DNA of 10,000 nt, taken from NCBI GenBank assembly GCA_039029935.1, contig JBCCFC010000417.1, forward strand, positions 1 to 10,000, given 5' to 3'. Below are positions 1-5,214 of the stretch, piece by piece; position 1 is the stretch's first letter; each line of letters begins with the position of its first letter. The stretch comes from G039029935 sp039029935 (lineage in GTDB: Bacteria; Chloroflexota; Anaerolineae; Caldilineales; Caldilineaceae). Under the pieces are notes generated by a model. It saw only the letters and a list, made by a program, of their open reading frames with translations. It made no database searches and was not told the DNA's origin. Position numbers and translations under genes: made by a program.

Positions 1-15
1 CTTCTTCTGCTTTTT

Positions 16-60
16 AGGCGAATCCACGCAGCGATATATCTGTGTGGATTCGCCTTTTTT
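16..60 (+). terminator. Rho-independent terminator of an upstream rightward gene
   Basis: A 15-bp stem pairs 16-30 with 41-55. All pairs are Watson-Crick except one G-T, the loop is 10 bases (31-40), and an uninterrupted T run (55-60) follows. The side facing left carries T rather than A residues (11-15), so the hairpin has a U-tract only for rightward transcription. It therefore belongs to a + strand gene that ends before the window and does not serve the leftward dehydrogenase at 172-1131. Confidence 0.85.
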
Positions 61-171
61 GTATTCCATCCATCTTCTCCATCTCTCTCCCCATTTCATG
101 TCTCGTTTTACCCCTACTCTCCCCCCTGAATAGTTACTCAACTTTTTATATTGTGGGGTGGCCTAAGAACG
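61..171. other. Short gene-free spacer with a pyrimidine-rich stretch
   Basis: No supported gene lies here. The + strand from about 62 to 130 is almost entirely C and T, broken only by a few A and G bases. I see no hairpin followed by a U-tract on the minus strand, so the leftward dehydrogenase has no recognisable intrinsic terminator after its stop codon. Confidence 0.5.
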
Positions 172-1131
172 TCATCCCGCACGACCCGGCCACACTGCTG
201 GATCAAGCAGAAATGACGGCTGTTCGTCGGCAAAAAGCTGCACAATCTGATCTACCACACCTTGCGACATGCGATAGCTTCCTTGGGGCGTGTTGCTGGC
301 AATGTGTGGTGTAGCAACCACATTATCCATCTGTAGCAGTGGATTGTCGGCCTCTGGGGGTTCGATGTCAAAGACATCTAGCCCCGCCCCTGCCAAGTGT
401 CCACTTTGTAGCACCCGAATGAGGGCGGCTTCATCGACTACGGGGCCGCGACTGGCATTGACCAAATAGGCATCGGACTTCATGAGCCGTAGCTCGCGCT
501 CGCTGATCATGTGATGGGTCGATGGCATCAGCGGTGTGTGCATCGTCACAACATCTGCCTGGGTCAATAAATCATCCAGTTGATCGACCTTGGTGACACC
601 ATCTGGCAACGCAACCGTGTTGGGTAAATAAGGATCATAGACCAGTGCCTTCATCTTTAACCCCGATACACAAATATCGGTCACACGTCGTCCAATGCGT
701 CCATAGCCGACCACGCCAAGCACATGGTCCAGCACCTCCAGCCCGCGTGTGTCCGCCCGTGTCCAAGGCTGATTCTGGCGTAGTACACGGTCCGATTTAA
801 CCACGCGTTTGGTCATGGAGAGCATCAGCGCTACGGCGTGTTCGGCTGTACTTTCGGTGGGACCATCGGGCGTGTTGGCGGCCAAAATGCCACGCTTGCT
901 GGCGGCAGGCACATCAACCGCATTATAGCCAATGCCATGCCGAATCACCATTTTGAGTGCGGGGCCAGCGTGGTCCAAAAATGCACCATCCACCGTGCTG
1001 CCGCCAATCACAGCGACTTCCGCGCCAGGTAAATTATCACGTGTGCCACCCGTAATAACCTCGGCATGGGTCTGTAACCGCGCCAAGGCATCAGGGTGTA
1101 AATTGACTTCTGTCCATACGTTTCGTTTCAT
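172..1131 (-). CDS. D-2-hydroxyacid dehydrogenase, phosphoglycerate dehydrogenase-like
   Basis: This 319-residue cytoplasmic NAD-dependent oxidoreductase belongs to the D-isomer-specific 2-hydroxyacid dehydrogenase family. The substrate-binding domain (about 1-100 and 290-319) flanks a Rossmann domain (about 101-289) with the nucleotide loop GYGRIG at 142-147. Asp166 ends the second strand, as expected for NAD preference. The catalytic set is complete: Arg228 in NASRGPVVDE, Glu257 in DVFDIEPPE and His276 in TPHIAS. There is no C-terminal ACT domain, so it matches the short SerA form or a hydroxypyruvate/glyoxylate reductase; the sequence alone does not settle the substrate. The start is an ATG with GAGG five bases upstream (1137-1140 on the complement). 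It stands alone, divergent from the protease gene at 1431, so there is no operon clue to its pathway. Confidence 0.93.
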   Translation of the reverse strand: MKRNVWTEVNLHPDALARLQTHAEVITGGTRDNLPGAEVAVIGGSTVDGAFLDHAGPALKMVIRHGIGYNAVDVPAASKRGILAANTPDGPTESTAEHAVALMLSMTKRVVKSDRVLRQNQPWTRADTRGLEVLDHVLGVVGYGRIGRRVTDICVSGLKMKALVYDPYLPNTVALPDGVTKVDQLDDLLTQADVVTMHTPLMPSTHHMISERELRLMKSDAYLVNASRGPVVDEAALIRVLQSGHLAGAGLDVFDIEPPEADNPLLQMDNVVATPHIASNTPQGSYRMSQGVVDQIVQLFADEQPSFLLDPAVWPGRAG

Positions 1132-1170
1132 CCTATCCTCACTTCTATCTGTAATGTTTTGTCTGGATGC

Positions 1171-1196
1171 GTAAGGGGACGAGCTCGTCCCCCTAC
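1171..1196. repeat. GC-rich palindrome, REP-like or operator
   Basis: The core GGGGACGAGCTCGTCCCC (1175-1192) is a perfect 18-base palindrome. Pairing continues out to 1171 and 1196 with one mismatch (1174/1193). It lies about 40 bases upstream of the dehydrogenase start. A perfect symmetric site suits a dimeric regulator. A dispersed intergenic REP-like element is equally possible. No T-run follows on either side, so it is not a standard intrinsic terminator. Confidence 0.6.
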
Positions 1197-1201
1197 CGGA
1201 T

Positions 1202-1234
1202 CATTAAATCCATACCATTAAATCCACACCATTA
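1202..1234. repeat. Short tandem repeat, 14-base unit
   Basis: Two full units, CATTAAATCCATAC (1202-1215) and CATTAAATCCACAC (1216-1229), differ at one base. They are followed by a partial unit CATTA (1230-1234). The array directly follows the GC-rich palindrome. Its function is unknown. Confidence 0.7.
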
Positions 1235-1413
1235 TAGAGGAATTGGACAAATCTTCCAACCAAAATTTTTTGGAACAAACAAGCAGGGCGTTGGGCTATC
1301 ATCCAGCCTGATCTATTTTATGCACAATTCTACAAATTCGTTCGGGGATTTTGACCAAACCTGTGTTTATATAAGCAGACAATGCAGCGCGCCATGAGTG
1401 CAGCATCCATAAA

Positions 1414-1419
1414 GGGAGG
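1414..1419 (+). promoter_or_regulatory. Ribosome binding site of the S8 protease
   Basis: GGGAGG lies 11 bases before the ATG at 1431, a slightly long but usable spacing. It is the only good Shine-Dalgarno match near the start of this frame. It supports the long N-terminus over the internal methionines at residues 40 and 41. Confidence 0.65.
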
Positions 1420-1430
1420 ACCAAAATCAA

Positions 1431-3500
1431 ATGAAGCAATCGTTACTATCAGTCATACGCAACAATCTGCATACGGTTCATGGATACAAATCCAACCGTG
1501 TGTCCATCTATCATCGCATCCAAGCAGCATCCCATCTACTGATCGGCATGATGCTGCTTACAACGCTTACTGGCTCAACGATTCCCAGTTCAACCCTCAT
1601 CCGTTATATCGGTATCGGTGCGCAGCGGGTTGTCCATGCACAGAGCTTGGATGACCCTGTGGTTGGCCCCCAGATTGGCATTGATCCGGAGCAGAGCTAT
1701 ATCGTACTCATCGAACCAATTGCTATCAGCGATAGTGGGTTGACGGTTGAGGAGTATGCCACCGTGTTGGTGGATATGTTTGATGGCCGGCTCACCTACA
1801 CCTATGAAACCGTCTTCACCGGATTTGCAGCGGACCTGATGCCTTCGGCTGTGGCAGAGATGGCGGCTATGTCCGAAATTGAGGCAATCGTTGCGGATGA
1901 TATCGTTGTGCTTGACCCCATGTGGGATGGGTTGACCAGCAGCCAAAGTGGTCAAATCCAGCCAAATAGTATACAGCCAGATGTCACACGGCCAGACGCG
2001 ACACAGCCAGCAGCCATATGGGGGCTAGATCGCGTGGACCAACGCAGCCTGCCCCTTGACAGCAACTACACCTATCACAACGATGCCAGCAGCGTCCATG
2101 TCTATGTCATCGACAGTGGCATCCGCCCCAGTCACAGCGAATTTGAAGGACGTGTGGGCGACGGCTATAGCAGTCTCAAAGATGACAGTGGAACCAATGA
2201 TTGTATGGGACATGGGACTCATGTCGCGGGGACGATTGGGGGCAAGACTTATGGCATTGCCAAAGCAGTCAAACTCTATCCTGTGCGTGTCTTTGGCTGC
2301 TCTGGTGGCAGTTCCTACTCGACTATCATCGCAGGCATTGATTGGGTGACAGCCAACCACCACGCCCCTGCTGTCGCCAACATGAGTCTACGTGGACCGG
2401 GGAATGATGTATTTGACAAAGCGGTCAAGAATTCCATTGCGGCTGGGATTACCTACGTCGTTGGTGCGGGCAATGATGCGAATGATTCCTGTCGCTACTC
2501 TCCTGCACGGATCGATGAGGCGATTACCGTTGGCGCAACCACCGACAGCGATATGCGCGCATCCTTTTCCAATATAGGCACCTGTGTAGACCTATTTGCC
2601 CCGGGAAAGGACATTACATCCGCATGGCACACAGGTGATTCCAACACCAATCGGCTCAGTGGAACCTCTATGTCTACCCCACATGTGGCAGGTGCAGCCG
2701 CACTCTATCTGCAACAGCACCCTGACCATGACCCTGCCACCGTCCTGCGCGCCATCGTTGAACAGGCATCCCCCAACCAACTCTCCGACATCGGCGCAGA
2801 TTCACCCAATCGACTGCTCTATACACGCTTTACGCCAGTATCACCCACGCCAACACCCACACCCAGGCCAACAGCTATCCCGACGGCAACACCACGCCCC
2901 ACTACCACGCCAACTGTGACACCACACCCCACCGCAGTCCCAACAGCAACCCCCTCACCTGTACCGACACAGATGCCCGGCCAACCGCCAACAGATAAAG
3001 ATGCCACCCTCTATTTTGAAAGTACAGACGAGTCTATGTATGTGGGTGATACACAGGTCTTTACGCTTATGCTCAACACGGGCAGCGCCGATGTCAATGG
3101 CATTCAGGTCAATGGCAAACTTGACCCGCATTATCTCCAGATTCGCAACGTCATCCACAACACATCGGACCTGCCATTGGTCTTAGACCCAGTTGAGTTT
3201 GATGCTGATGCAGGCACATTCCGGTATGGGGCGGGTTCACTTAGCAGTGCGGGGGTAGCCAATGACTTTTTTATCTACCCTGTCAGCGGTGTCCTTGAAA
3301 TTTTGCGTGTTGAAGTCGAAGCCATGAACAGCACCACAGGCACGGATATCCAATTGCTGGATACCTTCCCTGCCACCGATGTCAGCGGGCCTAGTGGCAG
3401 TGTACTACGCGCGGCGCAAAACTACAGCGAGATCGCGATTGCGCCGCGTCGACCACCGGGCAATGGCCGTTCTATTTTCTTACCTGTCATCAAACGATAA
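1431..3500 (+). CDS. Secreted subtilisin-like serine protease (S8, proteinase K/aqualysin type) with C-terminal extension
   Basis: This 689-residue endopeptidase is exported. A long signal region has a hydrophobic stretch at about 35-65 and a likely signal peptidase site after VHA (residue 70). Residues ~88-161 resemble the I9 propeptide that acts as chaperone and inhibitor. The catalytic domain (~195-465) has Asp228 (VIDSG), His261 (HGTHVAG), the oxyanion Asn348 (GAGN) and Ser413 (GTSMSTPH). The motif DCMGHGTHVAGTIGG is typical of the proteinase K subgroup. Four cysteines (258, 290, 354, 385) reproduce the spacing of the two aqualysin I disulfides. A Thr/Pro linker (471-520) leads to a beta-rich domain (~525-670) that looks cohesin- or Ig-like by pattern only. 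The protein ends in RSIFLPVIKR, a C-terminal pattern I associate with secreted Chloroflexota proteins. The likely role is extracellular or surface protein degradation; substrates are not predictable. Confidence 0.95.
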   Translation: MKQSLLSVIRNNLHTVHGYKSNRVSIYHRIQAASHLLIGMMLLTTLTGSTIPSSTLIRYIGIGAQRVVHAQSLDDPVVGPQIGIDPEQSYIVLIEPIAISDSGLTVEEYATVLVDMFDGRLTYTYETVFTGFAADLMPSAVAEMAAMSEIEAIVADDIVVLDPMWDGLTSSQSGQIQPNSIQPDVTRPDATQPAAIWGLDRVDQRSLPLDSNYTYHNDASSVHVYVIDSGIRPSHSEFEGRVGDGYSSLKDDSGTNDCMGHGTHVAGTIGGKTYGIAKAVKLYPVRVFGCSGGSSYSTIIAGIDWVTANHHAPAVANMSLRGPGNDVFDKAVKNSIAAGITYVVGAGNDANDSCRYSPARIDEAITVGATTDSDMRASFSNIGTCVDLFAPGKDITSAWHTGDSNTNRLSGTSMSTPHVAGAAALYLQQHPDHDPATVLRAIVEQASPNQLSDIGADSPNRLLYTRFTPVSPTPTPTPRPTAIPTATPRPTTTPTVTPHPTAVPTATPSPVPTQMPGQPPTDKDATLYFESTDESMYVGDTQVFTLMLNTGSADVNGIQVNGKLDPHYLQIRNVIHNTSDLPLVLDPVEFDADAGTFRYGAGSLSSAGVANDFFIYPVSGVLEILRVEVEAMNSTTGTDIQLLDTFPATDVSGPSGSVLRAAQNYSEIAIAPRRPPGNGRSIFLPVIKR
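2841..2960 (+). repeat. Thr-Pro decapeptide repeat coding region
   Basis: Within the protease gene, residues 471-510 form four ten-residue blocks that end in TPxP: one irregular block (471-480), then three with the pattern T-x-x-P-T-x-T-P-x-P. At DNA level this is a degenerate 30-base tandem repeat. Such linkers are usually extended, flexible and sometimes glycosylated. Here it separates the catalytic domain from the C-terminal domain. Confidence 0.85.
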
Positions 3501-3522
3501 TTGTATTCGTTCTGTTGGGAAA

Positions 3523-3583
3523 GTCATCGCTACTGGTGTAATACTCTGGGATATGCAAAATTTGCCGCGCTAATAGCGATGAC
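3523..3583. repeat. Inverted repeat downstream of the protease gene
   Basis: GTCATCGCTA (3523-3532) is perfectly complementary to TAGCGATGAC (3574-3583), across a 41-base interior. The interior has its own small palindrome, GCAAAATTTGC (3555-3565). It begins 23 bases after the protease stop codon. No U-tract follows, so it is not a classical terminator. It could stabilise the mRNA 3' end or be an edge of a small mobile remnant. Confidence 0.55.
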
Positions 3584-3629
3584 CTACAATTATTAACATC
3601 ATGAATGCCCAAAAAACCTCGGATATTTA

Positions 3630-3657
3630 TTGTTTTCAGTTTTACATGGAATATAAT
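3630..3657 (+). promoter_or_regulatory. Candidate sigma70-type promoter
   Basis: An exact TATAAT lies at 3652-3657. The best partner 16 bases upstream, TTGTTT (3630-3635), matches only half of the -35 consensus. The only things downstream within 250 bases are the hairpin-motif pair at 3797-3890 and no rightward gene until 4203. It could drive an untranslated RNA or a long leader of the ABC operon, or be a chance match in AT-rich DNA. Confidence 0.3.
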
Positions 3658-3796
3658 AGAATAAGAAATGACTATTTAGTGGATAGCAGAGTATGAATTG
3701 CGGTGACACGACTGATTGATATATGTGATGTAATCCGCGTCTGGCAACGCAGAAATTTGTCTCCAATAAAAAAACAGGCCGTTAAATGCAGTATTT

Positions 3797-3890
3797 CCCC
3801 CGATAGACGCCGTAGCGCCAATACCACAGATAACAGCCCGACTTTGATTAGGCAACAAATATGCCTCCCCCGATAAGTGGCCGTAGCCAC
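3797..3890. repeat. Pair of hairpin motifs 70 bases apart
   Basis: CCCCCGATA occurs at 3797-3805 and again at 3867-3875. Each copy is followed within three bases by a small hairpin with the same CGTA loop. The first stem is CGC/GCG (3808-3810 with 3815-3817). The second is GTGGC/GCCAC (3877-3881 with 3886-3890). Leader and loop are conserved while the stem sequences differ and still pair, which suggests selection on structure. I match it to no known RNA family. Confidence 0.45.
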
Positions 3891-3979
3891 GGCATAGTTA
3901 TTACCTAACTGATTGAGATTATATCACAACTCTACGTACCCTCCAAATTCAAAAATAGAAAAATGAAAAAACAATATCG

Positions 3980-4020
3980 CAGGTTGGCTATCTACAGGCT
4001 GACAGCAGATAGCCAACCTG
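3980..4020. repeat. Perfect 14-bp inverted repeat, strong hairpin
   Basis: CAGGTTGGCTATCT (3980-3993) pairs fully with AGATAGCCAACCTG (4007-4020) across a 13-base loop. On the minus strand an oligo-U stretch follows after an 8-base gap (complement of 3966-3971), so it could be a weak leftward terminator, but no leftward gene is supported to its right. For rightward transcription no U-tract follows. It lies about 180 bases before the ABC operon. Confidence 0.65.
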
Positions 4021-4117
4021 TTACATTCAAAATTCTAACACAACACTAGCATTTCTCTAATGAAATTTTAACAAACATCCCATACGATGATGGATGGTAA
4101 CAATACAAACGAAAAGT

Positions 4118-4180
4118 GCAACCTGCAACTTGCAACCTGCAACTTGCAACCTGTAACTTGCAACCTGTACCTTTCAACTT
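4118..4180 (+). repeat. Heptamer tandem array upstream of the ABC ATPase gene
   Basis: Nine consecutive 7-base units run from 4118. They alternate GCAACCT and GCAACTT, then drift through GTAACTT and GTACCTT to TCAACTT. The alternation gives a 14-base higher-order period. The array ends eight bases before the Shine-Dalgarno sequence, so it lies in the 5' leader. A 13-base word at its end (CTTTCAACTTTTC, 4171-4183) recurs exactly at 8198-8210, ahead of the third gene of the operon. Confidence 0.9.
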
Positions 4181-4188
4181 TTCACAAA

Positions 4189-4192
4189 GGAG
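4189..4192 (+). promoter_or_regulatory. Ribosome binding site that decides the ABC ATPase start
   Basis: GGAG in AAAGGAG lies 10 bases before the ATG at 4203. Another in-frame ATG at 4194 is only one base away from it and cannot be served. The GTG at 4116 that opens the frame would translate the heptamer array and has no such signal. Confidence 0.75.
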
Positions 4193-4202
4193 CATGTATT
4201 GC

Positions 4203-5135
4203 ATGATCGAAGTGCAGAACTTGACCAAGACCTACGGTGCAATTCAAGCACTGCGCGACGTCTCCTTCTCGATCAAGGCTGGTGAGATTGTTGGTTTGTT
4301 GGGGCCCAATGGGGCGGGCAAAACCACCACCATCAAAACCCTAACCGGTTATCTCCAGCCAGGAGCAGGAAACGTCACCATTGATGATCTGGATGTCTTG
4401 ACCGAGCCGCGCTCGGTACAGTCGCGTATCGGCTATCTGCCCGAAAGCGCACCGCTCTATCCAGAGCTATCGGTGCAAGGATATCTGCGGATGATGGCAG
4501 ATTTGCGCCAAATTCCACGCCGTGATCAGGCCAAATATATCTCAGATGCAGTCTACGCCGTTGGGCTAGATGATCATTTGACGCGACCGATAGGCAACCT
4601 GAGTAAGGGGTATCGCCAACGGGTCGGGCTGGCACAGGCCATTCTTCACAAACCAAAGCTGTTGATTTTAGACGAGCCAACGGTGGGGCTGGACCCCACG
4701 CAGATTGTTGAGATTCGCAATCTGATTCGTCGCTTGGCCGAAAACAGCACCATTCTTTTTTCTACACACATTCTGTCCGAGGTTGAAGCGTTGTGTGACC
4801 GTGTGATCATCTTGCTCAACGGCGAGATCAGGGCAGATGCACGGCTCTCGGAGCTTTCGGCAACAGCCAACGCCATCCTGATTTTGCAAGAAAAGGTGTC
4901 AGGCATCGACAAGGTCATCAAGGCACTGCCACAAGTCAAGGATGTTGAGTTTGCGCGTTCAAGCGATGGCTACATTGGCTGGCGCGTCTTTGGTACAGAG
5001 GATGCAGATTTGTGCCCCGTACTCTATGAGGCGGCACGTGCGCATGATTGGCCTGTACGCGAGTTACGGCGCGATGAACAGACGTTGGAGACAGTGTTTA
5101 ATGAGTTAGCGACAAGTAGTCAGCTAATCAGCTAG
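4203..5135 (+). CDS. ABC transporter ATP-binding protein, GldA/ABC-2 type
   Basis: This 310-residue cytoplasmic ATPase powers the membrane protein encoded next. It has a Walker A GPNGAGKT (34-41), then IGYLPESAPLY (76-86) at the Q-loop, with Pro-Glu where many ABC proteins have Gln. That form is familiar in GldA/CcmA-like ATPases. The signature is LSKGYRQRVGLAQ (133-145), followed by Walker B LLILDEP (153-159), D-loop GLD (162-164) and switch His189 (STHIL). Residues ~215-310 form the C-terminal extension common in ABC-2 ATPases. The start is fixed by the GGAG at 4189. The next gene begins 79 bases downstream in the same direction, consistent with an operon. The final residues SQLIS and the stop codon lie inside an octamer repeat array, so the C-terminus may have been shaped by repeat expansion. 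The transported substrate is unknown. Confidence 0.95.
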   Translation: MIEVQNLTKTYGAIQALRDVSFSIKAGEIVGLLGPNGAGKTTTIKTLTGYLQPGAGNVTIDDLDVLTEPRSVQSRIGYLPESAPLYPELSVQGYLRMMADLRQIPRRDQAKYISDAVYAVGLDDHLTRPIGNLSKGYRQRVGLAQAILHKPKLLILDEPTVGLDPTQIVEIRNLIRRLAENSTILFSTHILSEVEALCDRVIILLNGEIRADARLSELSATANAILILQEKVSGIDKVIKALPQVKDVEFARSSDGYIGWRVFGTEDADLCPVLYEAARAHDWPVRELRRDEQTLETVFNELATSSQLIS

Positions 5136-5190
5136 TCAGCTAGTCAGCTTGTCAGCCAGTATGCTGAAATGCTGAAGTGCTGACAAGCTA
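5119..5190 (+). repeat. Octamer tandem array spanning the ATPase stop codon and spacer
   Basis: Nine 8-base steps can be laid out. GTCAGCTA-like units (5119-5126, 5127-5134, 5135-5142, 5143-5150, 5151-5158) give way to ATGCTGAA-like units (5159-5190). The TAG stop at 5133-5135 is formed by the junction of units two and three. Within the array, AGCTTGTCAGC (5146-5156) is perfectly complementary to GCTGACAAGCT (5179-5189). This gives an 11-bp stem with a 22-base loop just before the next ribosome binding site. No U-tract follows. Confidence 0.85.
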
Positions 5191-5202
5191 ATAATAAAAA
5201 AC

Positions 5203-5206
5203 GGAG
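5203..5206 (+). promoter_or_regulatory. Ribosome binding site of the permease fusion gene
   Basis: GGAG lies eight bases before the ATG at 5215. The in-frame GTG at 5206 overlaps this site and is therefore not the start. Confidence 0.7.
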
Positions 5207-5214
5207 TGAGACAC

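Larger units (their letters stand above)
1132..1430. other. Divergent intergenic region between dehydrogenase and protease genes
   Basis: This 299-base spacer must carry the promoters of both divergent genes. It holds a GC-rich palindrome (1171-1196), a 14-base tandem repeat (1202-1234) and the protease ribosome binding site. I found no -35/-10 pair with normal spacing that I trust. Small reading frames here lack a convincing start signal, and I do not call them. Confidence 0.6.
3501..4202. other. 702-base intergenic region without a convincing gene
   Basis: The region is visibly more AT-rich than the flanking genes. It contains a 10-bp inverted repeat (3523-3583), an exact TATAAT (3652-3657), a pair of hairpin motifs 70 bases apart (3797-3890), a 14-bp inverted repeat (3980-4020) and a heptamer tandem array (4118-4180). 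Two overlapping leftward frames of 60-72 codons (3672-3890) use TTG or GTG starts and show no family I recognise. They may be chance or decayed coding sequence. It should also hold the promoter of the ABC operon, but I cannot point to it with confidence. Confidence 0.7.

Noticed and set aside
1351..1375. TTGACC and TATATAAG as promoter of the protease gene
   Set aside because: The boxes are separated by only 11-13 bases, far below the usual 16-18, so they cannot act as a standard sigma70 pair.
1167..1397. 76-codon rightward reading frame between dehydrogenase and protease
   Set aside because: It translates the palindrome and the 14-base tandem repeat, has no good ribosome binding site and no recognisable domain.
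1590..1955. 121-codon leftward frame opposite the protease gene
   Set aside because: It lies entirely within a clearly coding region on the other strand and shows no domain. It is a shadow frame.
4118..4180. CRISPR-like repeats
   Set aside because: Units are seven bases, directly adjacent and without spacers, so this is a simple tandem repeat.
4116..4202. N-terminal extension of the ABC ATPase from a GTG at 4116
   Set aside because: The extension is only the translated heptamer array (QPATCNLQLATCNLQ) with no ribosome binding site. The GGAG at 4189 serves the ATG at 4203, where homology begins.
5146..5189. Intrinsic terminator between ATPase and permease genes
   Set aside because: The 11-bp stem is followed by an A-rich stretch, not by T residues on the transcribed strand, so termination is not expected here.
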